A stretch of DNA of 64,000 nucleotides from Arthrobacter globiformis. GTDB taxonomy: Bacteria; Actinomycetota; Actinomycetes; Actinomycetales; Micrococcaceae. The translations under genes and the position numbers were made by a program. The stretch covers positions 186,001-250,000 of the forward strand of contig NZ_QLNP01000105.1 of assembly GCF_003261175.1 (NCBI RefSeq). The letters run 5' to 3'. Within the stretch, counting starts at the first letter, position 1. Each line of letters starts with the position of its first letter. The notes beneath the pieces were generated by a model, which saw only the letters and a list, made by a program, of their open reading frames with translations, was not told the origin of the DNA and did not search any database. Below, piece by piece: positions 1-9,559 of the stretch.

Positions 1-3000
1 TTGGCGACGATCATGTTTTCCTCGGCGCACAACTGCAGGAAGCGTTCGATGCGGGCCGAGGAGTGGTCCGGACCCTGTCCTTCGTAGCCGTGCGGAAGCA
101 TCAGCACGAGCGACGAGCGCTGGCCCCACTTCTGCTCGGCGGACGAGATGAACTCATCGATGATGGTCTGCGCGCCATTGACGAAGTCACCGAACTGCGC
201 TTCCCACAGGACCAGGGCGTCGGGACGCTCCACCGAGTAGCCGTACTCGAAGCCCATGGCTGCGTATTCGGACAGCAGGGAGTCGTAGATCCAGAGCTTG
301 GCTTGGTTGTCCGACAGGTTGCCCAGGGGCAGCCATTCGTTGCCGTTGGCGCGGTCGTGGAACACGGCGTGGCGCTGGACGAACGTGCCGCGGCGTGAAT
401 CCTGGCCGGCAAGGCGTACGGGCACGCCTTCCATGATCAGGGAGCCGAAGGCGACGATTTCGCCGAAGCCCCAGTCGATGCCGCCTTCACGGGACATCTG
501 TTCACGCTTCTCCAACAGCTGCTTGAGCTTGGCGTGGACGGTGAAGCCTTCGGGGATCTCGACGTGCGCCTTGCCGATGCGGGCGAGGGTGTCGGCGGAA
601 ATTGCCGTGGACGCTGGCGCGTTCGCTCCGATGTCCGACTGCTGGGCCTGGGGGCGCTCGATGTCCGATACCGCAGCCGAATCGGCCGTGATGATTGGAA
701 TCGGGGACGTCTGGGCGGCGTGGGTCTCGGCGAAGACGCGCTCGAGGCGTTCCTGGTAGTCGCGGAGCAGCTGCTCGGCTTCTTCCTCGGTGATGTCGCC
801 GCGGCCGATCAGCGACTCGGTGTAGAGCTTGCGGACGGACCGCTTGGCTTCGATGAGGTTGTACATCAGCGGCTGCGTCATCGAGGGGTCATCGCCCTCG
901 TTGTGTCCACGGCGGCGGTAGCAGACCATGTCGATGACAACGTCCTTGTGGAACCGCTGGCGGAACTCGTAGGCGAGCTGGCCGATGCGGACAACCGCCT
1001 CGGGGTCGTCGCCGTTCACGTGGAAGATCGGAGCCTGGATCATCTTGGCGACGTCCGTGGAGTACGTGGACGAGCGCGAGGAGGACGGTGCGGTGGTGAA
1101 GCCGACCTGGTTGTTGACCACGATGTGGATGGTTCCACCGGTGCGGTAGCCGCGCAGCTGGGACAGGTTGAGCGTTTCCGCCACAACACCCTGGCCGGCG
1201 AAGGCCGCATCGCCGTGGACCATGATGGGCAGCACAGGGAACGCCTGTCCCTGGTCCAGCCGGTCCTGCTTGGCGCGGACGATGCCCTCCAGGACCGAGT
1301 CCACGGCCTCGAGGTGCGAGGGGTTGGCGGCGAGGTAGACCTTGGTCTCCTTGCCGTTGTCCGACGTGAACGTGCCCTCGGTGCCGAGGTGGTACTTGAC
1401 GTCACCGGAACCCTGCACGGAGCGCGGGTCCTGGGTGCCTTCGAACTCGCGGAACACCTGGGCGTAGGTCTTGCCGGCGATGTTGGTCAGCACGTTGAGG
1501 CGGCCGCGGTGGGCCATGCCGATGGCGACCTCGTCCAGTCCGTCGTCGGCCGCATCGGAGATGACCGCGTCCAGCAGTGGAATCAGTGACTCGCCGCCTT
1601 CCAGCGAGAACCTCTTCTGGCCCACGAACTTGGTCTGCAGGAAGGTCTCGAAAGCCTCTGCAGCATTCAGCTTGGAGACGATGCGCAGCTGCTCGTCGCG
1701 GCTCGGCTTGGAGTACGGGTGCTCCAGCTGGTCCTGGAACCATTTGCGTTCGGCCGGGTCCTGGATGTGCATGTACTCGATGCCGGTGGTGCGGCAGTAG
1801 GCGTCCCGGAGCACGCCGAGGATGTCGCGGAACTTGAGCATCGGCTTGCCGCCGAAGCCGCCGGTGGGCCACTCGCGGTCAAGGTCCCACAGGGTCAGGC
1901 CATAGGTGAGCACGTCGAGGTCGGGGTGCTTGCGCTGCACGTACTCGAGGGGATCGGTGTCCGCCATGAGGTGGCCGCGCACGCGGTAGGAGTGGATCAG
2001 CTGCTGGATGCGGGCGACCTTGTTGATCTGGTCGGCCGGGTCCACCTGCAGGTCCGGGCTCCAGCGCACCGGCTCGTACGGGATGCGCAGCGCTTCGAAG
2101 ATCTCGTCGTAGAAGTCCTGCGCGCCGAGGAGCAGGGAGTGGACGAGCTTGAGGAATTCGCCGCTGCCTGCACCCTGGATGACGCGGTGGTCATACGTAG
2201 AGGTCAGCGTCAGGATCTTGCTGATGGCGTTCTGGGCGATGATCTTCTCGCTGGCGCCCTGCCATTCGGCCGGGTAATCGAGGGCACCAACGCCGATGAT
2301 GGCGGCCTGGCCCTTCGAGAGGCGGGGCACGGAGTGCACGGTGCCGATGCCGCCCGGGTTGGTCAGCGACACGGTGGTGCCTGCGTGGTCGTCCGCCGTC
2401 AGCTTGCCGTTGCGGGCACGCTTGATGAGGTCCTCATAGGTGTGCCAGAACTCCGCAAAGTTCATGGTTTCGGCCTTCTTGATGTTGGGAACCATCAGAA
2501 GGCGGGTGCCGTCGGGCTTGGGCATGTCAATGGCGATGCCGAAGTTCACGTGTGCCGGCTGGACCGCGACGGGCTTGCCGTCGACCTCGTCGTAGTACAC
2601 GTTCATGGACGGGAACTGGGACAGGGCCCGGACAACGGCGTAGCCGATGAGGTGGGTGAACGACACCTTGCCGCCGCGGGCACGGGCCAGGTTGGAGTTG
2701 ATGACAACGCGGTTGTCGATCAGGAGCTTCGCCGGAACCGCTCTCACGCTGGTGGCCGTGGGCACCTCGAGGCTGGTGACCATGTTCGTCGCAATGGCCT
2801 TGGCCGGTCCGCGGAGGACGGATACGACGTCTTCCTCGGGGGCGCTGGGAGCCTTGACGTTCTTCGGCAGCTGGGCAGGGATAGGCTGGGCGCCGGTGCC
2901 CGCCTCGGTCTTCTTCGCGCCGTCGCGGGCCACCGTTGCCGGAGCCTTCTTGGCAGGTGCAGGCTGGGCGGGGGCTGCCGCCGGCGCCGATGCCGGAGCT

Positions 3001-3284
3001 GCCGCAGGCGCCTGGGCCGCGGGAGTAGCGGATGCCGGTGCCTTCGCGGGCGCCGGGGGAGTGACAACAGGCAGTTCGCGGGTAGCCGGATTGGCCGCCG
3101 GTGACGTCACTGCCGGCACGCCGTTGGAAGATGGACCGCTGCCGCTGTCGAATGATTCGAACAGGGGCCACCACTTGGCATCCACCGTGTTCTTATCCTG
3201 CTGGTAACGCTCGTACAGTTCGTCAACGAGCCACTCGTTTCCACCAAATTCCTCTGGCAGACGGTGGCTAGGCTGCTCTGGCAC
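1..3284 (-). CDS. kgd: Multifunctional 2-oxoglutarate metabolism enzyme Kgd (alpha-ketoglutarate decarboxylase/dehydrogenase E1-E2), C-terminus outside window
   Basis: Thiamine-diphosphate enzyme that decarboxylates 2-oxoglutarate and serves as the E1 (with a fused acyltransferase) of the actinobacterial 2-oxoglutarate dehydrogenase complex in the TCA cycle. The visible 1094 residues show a short N-terminal segment ([15 protein letters not shown]), an Ala/Pro-rich linker of about residues 50-160, an E2-type acyltransferase domain (about 190-400, with [10 protein letters not shown] near 363), and the E1 ThDP domain ([11 protein letters not shown] near 590, [10 protein letters not shown] near 690). 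This fused layout is the mycobacterial Kgd type. The GTG start at 3284 is chosen because a GGAAGAGG ribosome site lies about 10 nt upstream and the mature N-terminus follows directly. The last roughly 150 residues lie off the left edge. Activity in mycobacteria is inhibited by GarA; no garA is in this window. Confidence 0.97.
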   Translation of the reverse strand, partial: MPEQPSHRLPEEFGGNEWLVDELYERYQQDKNTVDAKWWPLFESFDSGSGPSSNGVPAVTSPAANPATRELPVVTPPAPAKAPASATPAAQAPAAAPASAPAAAPAQPAPAKKAPATVARDGAKKTEAGTGAQPIPAQLPKNVKAPSAPEEDVVSVLRGPAKAIATNMVTSLEVPTATSVRAVPAKLLIDNRVVINSNLARARGGKVSFTHLIGYAVVRALSQFPSMNVYYDEVDGKPVAVQPAHVNFGIAIDMPKPDGTRLLMVPNIKKAETMNFAEFWHTYEDLIKRARNGKLTADDHAGTTVSLTNPGGIGTVHSVPRLSKGQAAIIGVGALDYPAEWQGASEKIIAQNAISKILTLTSTYDHRVIQGAGSGEFLKLVHSLLLGAQDFYDEIFEALRIPYEPVRWSPDLQVDPADQINKVARIQQLIHSYRVRGHLMADTDPLEYVQRKHPDLDVLTYGLTLWDLDREWPTGGFGGKPMLKFRDILGVLRDAYCRTTGIEYMHIQDPAERKWFQDQLEHPYSKPSRDEQLRIVSKLNAAEAFETFLQTKFVGQKRFSLEGGESLIPLLDAVISDAADDGLDEVAIGMAHRGRLNVLTNIAGKTYAQVFREFEGTQDPRSVQGSGDVKYHLGTEGTFTSDNGKETKVYLAANPSHLEAVDSVLEGIVRAKQDRLDQGQAFPVLPIMVHGDAAFAGQGVVAETLNLSQLRGYRTGGTIHIVVNNQVGFTTAPSSSRSSTYSTDVAKMIQAPIFHVNGDDPEAVVRIGQLAYEFRQRFHKDVVIDMVCYRRRGHNEGDDPSMTQPLMYNLIEAKRSVRKLYTESLIGRGDITEEEAEQLLRDYQERLERVFAETHAAQTSPIPIITADSAAVSDIERPQAQQSDIGANAPASTAISADTLARIGKAHVEIPEGFTVHAKLKQLLEKREQMSREGGIDWGFGEIVAFGSLIMEGVPVRLAGQDSRRGTFVQRHAVFHDRANGNEWLPLGNLSDNQAKLWIYDSLLSEYAAMGFEYGYSVERPDALVLWEAQFGDFVNGAQTIIDEFISSAEQKWGQRSSLVLMLPHGYEGQGPDHSSARIERFLQLCAEENMIVA

Positions 3285-3648
3285 TTGAAATACGCCTCTT
3301 CCATGAGTTTGATTTCCCTCTGGTCGCCTAAGGTGCCACGGCACAACGATCGAACCAGTTTCTGTGTCCTATGAACCCAGACCCTTGCCAGTCTAATGAC
3401 CGTTCCGGGTTAACTGCCAATAAGGGTGACCCAAATCATGTACCGCGCGAATTATGGCGAAATCGCATTCAAACGAGCCCCGAACAGTGTCCTTCCACCG
3501 TGCCGGGACGGCGGTTCCGGACGGGCCGGGTGAGTCCCTTTCAGTCCTCAGTGGCCCCACATTGCTCCTGTAGACTGCAATCCTTATGGACAGTAGAAAT
3601 AGGTGCCATGGACGGTAAATCCAGGTGCCGGCCTGGGGGCTTTCGCCC
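3285..3648. promoter_or_regulatory. Divergent intergenic region between kgd and the HlyC-type pair
   Basis: This 364-nt gap holds no convincing gene. For kgd (minus strand) a possible -10 TAGACT lies at 3390-3395 with TTGGCA at 3415-3420; the 19-nt spacing is long, so this is tentative. For the rightward genes a TAGACT -10 lies at 3571-3576. A 10-codon reading frame (ATG 3586 to stop 3618) sits just after it and could be a leader peptide or chance. Confidence 0.4.
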
Positions 3649-5082
3649 ATGATGGAGTGGCTCCTTGTCGCCGCCGGACTGCTGCTCATCCTCGGAACCG
3701 GCTTCTTCGTCGCCGTCGAATTTTCCCTTATTGCGCTTGACCAGCCCACAGTGCAGCGTGCCGTTGACGACGGCGACGCTGCCGCAGTGCCGCTGCTCAG
3801 GTGCCTGAAATCCTTGTCCACGCAGCTGTCCAGCTGCCAGCTGGGCATCACCATGACCACGCTGTTGACTGGTTACGTCATGGAGCCGTCCGTCGGGGTG
3901 CTGCTCGAGGCGCCCATTGCCGCCGTCGGGATCCCCGAGCCGGTGGCCGGTTCCGTCTCCCTCGTGGTCGCGATGGTGATCGCGACGGGGCTGTCCATGC
4001 TCCTGGGTGAGCTCGTTCCCAAAAACATGGCCATAGCACTCGCGTTCCGCATCGGCCGTGCCCTGGCCCGTCCGCAGCTGGTCTTCACCGCCATTTTCAA
4101 GCCCGCCATCGTGGTCCTGAACGGTTTTTCGAACAAGGTCCTGAACGTCTTCGGGCTGGAGGCCAAGGAGGAGATCTCCGGGGCCCGCACGCCGGCGGAG
4201 CTTGCCTCCCTGGTGCGCAGGTCCGCGGCCATGGGCACGCTCGATCCCGGGACCGCGAACTTCATTGCCCGCACGCTGAACTTCTCGGGCCGCAGCGCCG
4301 CTGACGTGATGACGCCGCGCATCCGCCTGGAAACAATTGACGCCGACCAGCCGGTTTCGGACATTATCGACGCGGCCCGCCGCAGCGGATATTCGCGCTT
4401 TCCCGTCATTGGTGAGTCTGCGGACGATATCCGCGGGCTGGTGCACGTTAAGAAGGCCATCGCAGTTCCTCCGGACCGGCGGCGGAAGCTCGAGGCCGGT
4501 GCCATCATGACCGACGTCCTCCGGGTCCCAGAAACCATCCACCTGGACGCCCTGCTCGCCGAATTGCGGGAAGGAAACCTGCAGCTGGCCGTGGTGCTTG
4601 ACGAGTACGGCGGAACTGCCGGGATCGCCACGCTGGAGGACCTGGTCGAGGAAATCGTGGGCGAAGTGGCCGACGAGCACGACAAGGTCCGGCCGGGGCT
4701 GCTGCAAAGCGCCTCCGGTGACTGGTACTTTCCGGGCCTGATGCGGCCAGACGAGCTCTCGGAACAGATTCCGGGCCTCGCCGTTCCCGACGAGGCCGCT
4801 TACGAGACGGTGGGCGGGTATGTCATGAGCGAGCTTGGACGGATTCCCGAGGTCGGGGACACCGTGGAAGCGGGCGGCGGAACGCTCAGCGTGACGAGGA
4901 TGGACGGCCGGCGCATCGACCGGATCTGTTTCAGGCCGCACCGTGCGCCCAGCGACAGCGCCCCCAATCACGGCAAGCCGGGCAACGGCGGCAGACCCGC
5001 TAACCACGGCAAACCCGGCAACGGCAAGTCCGGCAATGGCAAGTCCGGCAATGGCAAGTCCGGGAACGGCGGCCGGCCATGA
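3649..5082 (+). CDS. CNNM/HlyC-CorC family membrane protein, long paralogue
   Basis: Integral membrane protein of the 'hemolysin C' family, now linked to divalent cation (Mg/Co) transport rather than haemolysis. It has a DUF21/CNNM transmembrane domain (about residues 1-185, first helix VAAGLLLILGTGFFVAVEF), a CBS pair (about 215-335, entered at ADVMTPRIRLE) and a C-terminal CorC_HlyC domain (about 347-430). The last 35 residues are a Gly/Asn/Lys repeat tail built on GNGKS. Start: ATG 3649 has GGGGG 9 nt upstream; ATG 3652 and GTG 3625 are alternatives. The stop overlaps the next start (ATGA), so the two are probably translationally coupled and may form a hetero-oligomer. The transported ion cannot be read from the sequence. 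Confidence 0.9.
   Translation: MMEWLLVAAGLLLILGTGFFVAVEFSLIALDQPTVQRAVDDGDAAAVPLLRCLKSLSTQLSSCQLGITMTTLLTGYVMEPSVGVLLEAPIAAVGIPEPVAGSVSLVVAMVIATGLSMLLGELVPKNMAIALAFRIGRALARPQLVFTAIFKPAIVVLNGFSNKVLNVFGLEAKEEISGARTPAELASLVRRSAAMGTLDPGTANFIARTLNFSGRSAADVMTPRIRLETIDADQPVSDIIDAARRSGYSRFPVIGESADDIRGLVHVKKAIAVPPDRRRKLEAGAIMTDVLRVPETIHLDALLAELREGNLQLAVVLDEYGGTAGIATLEDLVEEIVGEVADEHDKVRPGLLQSASGDWYFPGLMRPDELSEQIPGLAVPDEAAYETVGGYVMSELGRIPEVGDTVEAGGGTLSVTRMDGRRIDRICFRPHRAPSDSAPNHGKPGNGGRPANHGKPGNGKSGNGKSGNGKSGNGGRP
4975..5079 (+). repeat. 15-bp tandem repeat coding a GNGKS tail
   Basis: The 3' end of the upstream CNNM gene contains in-frame near-identical 15-bp units (ggcaagtccggcaat) that encode Gly-Lys-Ser-Gly-Asn; three are consecutive and related copies precede them. 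The tail is hydrophilic, basic and probably disordered. Repeat number may vary between strains by slippage. Confidence 0.8.
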
Positions 5083-6149
5083 GCGACTGGGCAGGACTGA
5101 TCTGGCTGGTGGTGCTGCTCCTGGGCAACGCCTTCTTCGTGGCCGCTGAGTTCGCCGTCATGTCGGCACGCCGGAGCCAGATCGAGCCGCTGGCGGACGA
5201 GGGCGTCCTGCGCGCGCAGACCACGCTGCGGGCCATGGAGAACGTCTCACTGATGCTGGCATGCGCGCAACTGGGCATTACGGTGTGCTCGCTGCTGATC
5301 CTGCTGGTCGCCGAGCCGGCCATCCACCACCTGCTGGCCGTCCCCCTTGCCGGGCTCGGGGTGCCGACTGAGATTGCCGACGTCTCGGCATTCGCCGTGG
5401 CGCTGATGCTGGTGACGTTCCTGCATGTGACGTTCGGGGAGATGGTGCCCAAGAACATTTCCGTCTCCGTTGCAGACAAGGCAGCGCTGCTCCTGGCTCC
5501 GCCGCTGATGTTCATTGCACGGATCGTGAATCCGGTCATCGCCGCGCTCAACTGGTCCGCTAACCACATCCTCAAGCTGATGGGCATCGAGCCCAAGGAC
5601 GAGGTCAATTCGACGTTCACGCTGGAGGAGGTTCAGTCCATCGTGCAGGAGTCCACGCGGCACGGCCTGGTGGATGACGACGCCGGCCTGATCACCGGCG
5701 CCCTCGAATTTTCGGAGTACACCGCCGGCAGTGTCATGGTCCCGCTGGAACGCTTGGTCATGCTGCGGTCCTCGACCTCGCCGCTGGAGTTTGAAAAGGC
5801 TGTCAGCCGGACCGGCTTTTCCCGCTTCCCGATGCTGGACGACGACGGCATGCTGGCCGGCTACCTCCACATCAAGGATGTGCTTGCCATTCCGGAATCC
5901 GGCTATGAGCTGCCCATCGCGGAGAGCCGCATCCGGTCACTGGCAAACCTCTCGCGCGACGACGAGATAGAAAAGGCGATGTCCGTGATGCAGCGTTCCG
6001 GTTCACATCTGGCGCGCGTCATCGGGCCGGGCGGCCAGACCGAAGGAGTGCTGTTCCTGGAGGATGTGATCGAGCAGCTTGTGGGAGAGATCCGCGATGC
6101 GACCCAGGCCAAAGGCATTCGGCGGCTGGGCAGTTCCGACGGCGAATAG
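5079..6149 (+). CDS. CNNM/HlyC-CorC family membrane protein, short paralogue lacking CorC_HlyC domain
   Basis: Second member of the tandem pair, 356 residues. It has the DUF21/CNNM membrane domain (helices from about residue 3, WAGLIWLVVLLLGNAFFVAAEF) and a CBS pair starting near residue 216 (GSVMVPLERLV). It ends right after the second CBS (LFLEDVIEQLVGEIRD), so the CorC_HlyC domain of its neighbour is absent. Such long/short pairs are common in actinobacteria, which suggests the two subunits work together. It starts inside the upstream stop codon (ATGA overlap). Substrate unknown; divalent cation flux is the family expectation. Confidence 0.9.
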   Translation: MSDWAGLIWLVVLLLGNAFFVAAEFAVMSARRSQIEPLADEGVLRAQTTLRAMENVSLMLACAQLGITVCSLLILLVAEPAIHHLLAVPLAGLGVPTEIADVSAFAVALMLVTFLHVTFGEMVPKNISVSVADKAALLLAPPLMFIARIVNPVIAALNWSANHILKLMGIEPKDEVNSTFTLEEVQSIVQESTRHGLVDDDAGLITGALEFSEYTAGSVMVPLERLVMLRSSTSPLEFEKAVSRTGFSRFPMLDDDGMLAGYLHIKDVLAIPESGYELPIAESRIRSLANLSRDDEIEKAMSVMQRSGSHLARVIGPGGQTEGVLFLEDVIEQLVGEIRDATQAKGIRRLGSSDGE

Positions 6150-6187
6150 CCGCCCGGTGCCCAGGCCGAGTCCGCAGTCGCGATTCT

Positions 6188-6212
6188 CTAAATAGGAATC
6201 ATTCCTATTTAG
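6188..6212. promoter_or_regulatory. Zur-type operator of znuACB
   Basis: A perfect 25-bp palindrome centred on C6200: left arm CTAAATAGGAAT (6188-6199), right arm ATTCCTATTTAG (6201-6212). Its core (GGAAT-C-ATTCC) has the odd-centred inverted-repeat form typical of Fur/Zur-family operators. It ends 3 nt before the -10 box, covering the -35 region, so bound repressor would block RNA polymerase. The znuA-C-B genes downstream and the Zur-like regulator at 9000-9464 support the assignment. Confidence 0.85.
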
Positions 6213-6215
6213 CGC

Positions 6216-6221
6216 TACACT
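6216..6221 (+). promoter_or_regulatory. -10 box of znuACB promoter
   Basis: TACACT lies directly downstream of the Zur-type palindrome and about 56 nt upstream of the znuA start. The expected -35 position falls inside the operator, consistent with a repressor-controlled promoter. Confidence 0.6.
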
Positions 6222-6276
6222 CGAGTAGGGGTTGCCCCTCCCCGCGACCTGACCTGTCCAGAACCGAGGTATTTCC

Positions 6277-7263
6277 GTGCCCAGCAATGCCCGCATTTTC
6301 CTGACCGCCGCCGTGGCCGGCTTCGGCCTGCTTCTCACCGGCTGTGGTTCGCCGGCGGCTGAGACTGCAGGTGCAGAGGCCAACGGCCGTATCGCCGTCG
6401 TCACGTCCACGAACGTTTACGGGGACATCGTTGAGGCCATCGGCAAGGACAAGGTCAATGTCTCGGCCATCATCTCCCGTCCGAGCCAGGACCCGCATTC
6501 CTACGAGGCCAACGCCCAGGACCGGCTGACCGTGTCCAAAGCCAAGCTGGTGGTGGAAAACGGCGGCGGCTACGACGATTTCATCCACACTCTGGCGGAC
6601 GACAGCAATGTGCCGCACGAGAACATCATCAGCGCCGTGGAGGTTTCCGGGCTGGCCCCGCAAGCGCCAGGCACGGCCTCCGCGCACGCTGACTCCGCCC
6701 ACGCGGAGGACGGGCACGCCCATGACCACGGAAACTTCAACGAGCACGTCTGGTACAGCTTTGATGCCATGACACATCTCGCCGATGCCGTGGCGGCCCG
6801 GCTCGGCGCGCTCGACTCCGGGTCGGCCTCCCAGTTCACTGCCAACGCCGCCGATTTCAAGTCCAGCCTCGCAAAGCTTGAGAGTAAGATTTCCGCAATG
6901 AAGACCTCGCACGGTGGTGCTGGCGTCGCCGTGACCGAACCGGTGCCCCTCTACCTGCTGGAAGCGGCGGGACTTGAGAACCGCACCCCTGCCGAGTACA
7001 CGGCCGCCGTGGAGGAAGGCGCCGACGTTCCGCCGGCCGTACTGAAGGCAGCCACCTCGACGGTGGCCGCAAAGGACACCAGTTTCCTCGCCTACAACGA
7101 ACAGACGGAAGGCCCGCAGACCCAGGCCGTCAAAAACGCAGCCAGCGCCGCTGGAACGCCCGTGGTGAATTTCACTGAAACGCTTCCGGACGGCAAGACC
7201 TACCTGGAATGGATGGCGGACAACGTGGAAAACGTCAGCAAAGCACTGAAGAGCCAGCGTTGA
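6277..7263 (+). CDS. znuA: Zinc ABC transporter substrate-binding lipoprotein ZnuA
   Basis: Extracytoplasmic zinc-binding protein that delivers Zn(II) to the ZnuBC permease. The 328 residues start with a lipoprotein signal ending in LLTGC (Cys about residue 23). The metal-site features of the cluster A-I family are visible: DPHSYE near residue 70, a His/Asp/Glu-rich flexible loop (about 130-152, HADSAHAEDGHAHDHG) followed by NEHVWYSF, and a C-terminal ETLPDGKTYLEWM segment. The GTG start has GAGG seven nt upstream. It overlaps znuC by 4 nt and is the first gene behind the Zur operator, so it should be induced by zinc starvation. Manganese as substrate is less likely given the His-rich loop and the regulator type. 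Confidence 0.93.
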   Translation: MPSNARIFLTAAVAGFGLLLTGCGSPAAETAGAEANGRIAVVTSTNVYGDIVEAIGKDKVNVSAIISRPSQDPHSYEANAQDRLTVSKAKLVVENGGGYDDFIHTLADDSNVPHENIISAVEVSGLAPQAPGTASAHADSAHAEDGHAHDHGNFNEHVWYSFDAMTHLADAVAARLGALDSGSASQFTANAADFKSSLAKLESKISAMKTSHGGAGVAVTEPVPLYLLEAAGLENRTPAEYTAAVEEGADVPPAVLKAATSTVAAKDTSFLAYNEQTEGPQTQAVKNAASAAGTPVVNFTETLPDGKTYLEWMADNVENVSKALKSQR

Positions 7264-8075
7264 ACCCAGTCATCAGCCTGAAACAGGCGTCCCTGAAGTT
7301 CGGCCGGCGCACCCTCTGGGACGACCTGAACCTGGACATCAATCCGGGGGAGTTCTTCGCGGTGCTGGGGCCAAACGGCAGTGGCAAAACCAGTTTCCTC
7401 AAGGTCCTGCTGGGGCTGCAGGAGCTGCACTCCGGCCACGCGAGCCTCGGCGGCCACCCTGTGGAGCGGGGCAGCCGGCTGATCGGCTACATCCCGCAGC
7501 AGAAGCCCTTCCTGCCCGACACCCCCATGCGGGCCCGCGACCTGGTGGGCCTGGGCGTCGACGGGCACCGCTGGGGAATCCGGCTGGGTACCGCCAAAGC
7601 CAACCGCAGGATCGACGAACTGCTGGACCTGGTCGGGGCAAGCGACTATGCCAAGGTTCCCGTCGGGCAGCTGTCCGGCGGTGAGCAGCAGCGTCTCCGC
7701 GTTGCCCAGGCCCTTGCCACCGACCCGAAGGTACTGCTCTGCGACGAGCCGCTCCTGTCGCTGGACCTGCACCACCAGCAGGCCGTCAGCGCACTCATCA
7801 ACAAGCAGTGCCATGACCGGAAGAGTGCTGTGGTGTTCGTGACCCACGAGATCAATCCGATCATCGACTACGTGGACCGGATCCTGTACCTGGCCGGCGG
7901 CAGGTTCAGTGTGGGAACGCCCCACGAGGTCATGACCACCGAGGTCCTCTCCGACCTGTACGACAGCAACGTGGAAGTGATCCATGCCAACGGCCGGATA
8001 GTCGTCGTCGGACTGCCCGACGCCACAACCCACCATCATGACGACGCGCACGCTGCTGCGGGGGAGGGTTCCTGA
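7260..8075 (+). CDS. znuC: Zinc ABC transporter ATP-binding protein ZnuC
   Basis: Cytoplasmic ATPase of the zinc importer. Walker A GPNGSGKTS, ABC signature LSGGEQQRL and Walker B VLLCDEPLLSLD are all present, followed by the H-loop VTHE. The C-terminus is His-rich (THHHDDAHAAAG), perhaps metal-responsive. The TTG start at 7260 overlaps the znuA stop (TTGA) and gives the expected N-terminus (NPVISLKQASLKFG); an in-frame ATG at 7209 would add 17 residues read inside znuA and is less likely. The stop overlaps the znuB ATG by one base. Confidence 0.93.
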   Translation: MNPVISLKQASLKFGRRTLWDDLNLDINPGEFFAVLGPNGSGKTSFLKVLLGLQELHSGHASLGGHPVERGSRLIGYIPQQKPFLPDTPMRARDLVGLGVDGHRWGIRLGTAKANRRIDELLDLVGASDYAKVPVGQLSGGEQQRLRVAQALATDPKVLLCDEPLLSLDLHHQQAVSALINKQCHDRKSAVVFVTHEINPIIDYVDRILYLAGGRFSVGTPHEVMTTEVLSDLYDSNVEVIHANGRIVVVGLPDATTHHHDDAHAAAGEGS

Positions 8076-8950
8076 TGGATCTGGATTCGCTCCTGCAGTC
8101 GGTCTTTAACTTCGAGAACTACGGCGAATTGCTGGTGCTGGTGCAGAACTCGCTGTGGGCCGGCGCGGTGCTTGGTCTCCTCGGCGGCCTCGTGGGGACC
8201 TTCGTGATGAAGCGCGACCTGGCGTTTGCCGTCCACGGAATCTCCGAGCTGTCGTTCGCCGGCGCCGCCTTCGCGCTCCTGGTCGGCACCGACGTGGTGT
8301 TCGGCTCCCTCGTGGGGTCCGTTGCGGCCGCGCTCCTGCTCGGTCTCATGGGAGTCCGGGCGCGGGACAAGAACTCCATCATCGGCGTGATCATGCCCTT
8401 TGGCCTCGGGCTCGGCATTCTCTTCCTGTCGCTCTACGAGGGCAGGGCAGCCAACAAGTTCGGACTCCTCACCGGGCAGATTGTGTCCGTGGACACCGTC
8501 CAGCTCCAGGTGCTGGCGGGGACCGCGGTGGCCGTGATGGCGGCGCTGTGCGTCATCTGGCGCCCGCTGAGCTTCGCCAGCGTTGATCCCGAGCTGGCCG
8601 AGGCCCGCGGTGTTCCCGTGCGGTCCCTGGCCCTGGTTTTCATGGTGCTCCTGGGCGTCAGCGTGGCGCTGTCGATCCAGATCGTGGGTGCGCTGCTGGT
8701 TCTGGCCCTGCTGATCACTCCGGCGGCGGCGGCCCTGCGGGTGACGTCCTCGCCGCGCCTTGTTGTCCTGCTCAGTGTGGTGTTCGCCGTTTCGGCAACG
8801 GTAGGGGGAATTCTGCTCGCCCTCGGGGGGCGCATCCCCATCAGCCCCTACGTCACCACGCTGTCGTTCCTGATCTACGTGGTGTGCCGGGTCATCGGCA
8901 GCGTCCGCGCCAGGCGCGGCCTCAACGGCCGGGTCATGCGGACCGCCTGA
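8075..8950 (+). CDS. znuB: Zinc ABC transporter permease ZnuB
   Basis: Membrane channel subunit of the zinc importer, 291 residues with about eight or nine hydrophobic helices, typical of the ABC-3 permease family. Family features visible are the GISELSFAGAAFALL segment near residue 52 and a GALLVLALLITPAAAALRVT segment near 205, the usual site of contact with the ATPase. Translation starts in the znuC stop codon (TGATG). It is the last gene of the operon and converges on the regulator gene 49 nt further on. Confidence 0.93.
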   Translation: MDLDSLLQSVFNFENYGELLVLVQNSLWAGAVLGLLGGLVGTFVMKRDLAFAVHGISELSFAGAAFALLVGTDVVFGSLVGSVAAALLLGLMGVRARDKNSIIGVIMPFGLGLGILFLSLYEGRAANKFGLLTGQIVSVDTVQLQVLAGTAVAVMAALCVIWRPLSFASVDPELAEARGVPVRSLALVFMVLLGVSVALSIQIVGALLVLALLITPAAAALRVTSSPRLVVLLSVVFAVSATVGGILLALGGRIPISPYVTTLSFLIYVVCRVIGSVRARRGLNGRVMRTA

Positions 8951-8999
8951 ATTCTTTGGGCCGCTTACTAATGCACTCGGTGCCTACTGCACCCGCTTC

Positions 9000-9464
9000 C
9001 TACTGCGCGGCGGCCTTGCGTGCGGAGCAGTCGGGGCAGAGGCCGTAAATTTCAACTGTGTGGGCCACTTCCGTGAAGCCGTGCTCCTGCGCGGTCCGCG
9101 CGGCCCAGGTCTCGACGGCGGGGGCCTCCACTTCCACGGCCTTGCCGCAGTTGCGGCACAGGAGGTGGTGATGGTGCACCGTCACGGCGCAGCGGCGGTA
9201 GACGGCCTCGCCGTCGCCGTTGCGCAGCACGTCCACGAGTTCCTCGTCGGCCAGTGACTGCAGGATCCGGTAGGCGGTGGCCAGCGAGACCGAGACACCC
9301 TTGTTCTGGAGGATCCGGTACAGCTCCTGGGTGCTCACGAAGTCATTGAGTTCGTCCAGGGCGGCGCTGACAGCGATCCGCTGCTTGGTGACGCGCTGCT
9401 CTTTCCCGCCGGCCGCCGTCGAAGGTGCCTGTGGTCTGCCGTCAGCGCTGGTGCGTTGTGGCAT
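9000..9464 (-). CDS. zur: Fur-family regulator, probably zinc uptake regulator Zur
   Basis: Metal-dependent repressor of 154 residues. The N-terminal winged helix (about 25-90; STQELYRILQNKGVSVSLATAYRILQSL) is followed by a dimerisation/metal domain with HHHH and two structural zinc Cys pairs (CRNC and CPDC). The zinc operon next door with its Fur/Zur-type palindrome argues for Zur rather than Fur or PerR. I see no copy of that palindrome upstream of this gene, so autoregulation is not evident. ATG 9464 is used; no good ribosome site is visible upstream. Convergent with znuB. Confidence 0.85.
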   Translation of the reverse strand: MPQRTSADGRPQAPSTAAGGKEQRVTKQRIAVSAALDELNDFVSTQELYRILQNKGVSVSLATAYRILQSLADEELVDVLRNGDGEAVYRRCAVTVHHHHLLCRNCGKAVEVEAPAVETWAARTAQEHGFTEVAHTVEIYGLCPDCSARKAAAQ

Positions 9465-9547
9465 GGATGAACTCGCTTTTCTTCCGGGTAATGGCAGGCT
9501 TTAACGTTACCAGCCGGAGGCGCGTGGACACTGATCGGGGCCGTCCC

Positions 9548-9559
9548 TAGGCTAGCTTC
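9548..9559 (+). promoter_or_regulatory. -10 box for a leaderless MBL-hydrolase transcript
   Basis: TAGGCT at 9548-9553 is followed by six bases and then the ATG at 9560, the spacing expected when transcription starts at the A of the start codon. There is no ribosome binding site. Confidence 0.6.

Noticed and set aside
3371-3652. A 93-codon frame between kgd and the CNNM genes
   Set aside because: Its composition looks non-coding and it runs through the likely promoters of both neighbours.
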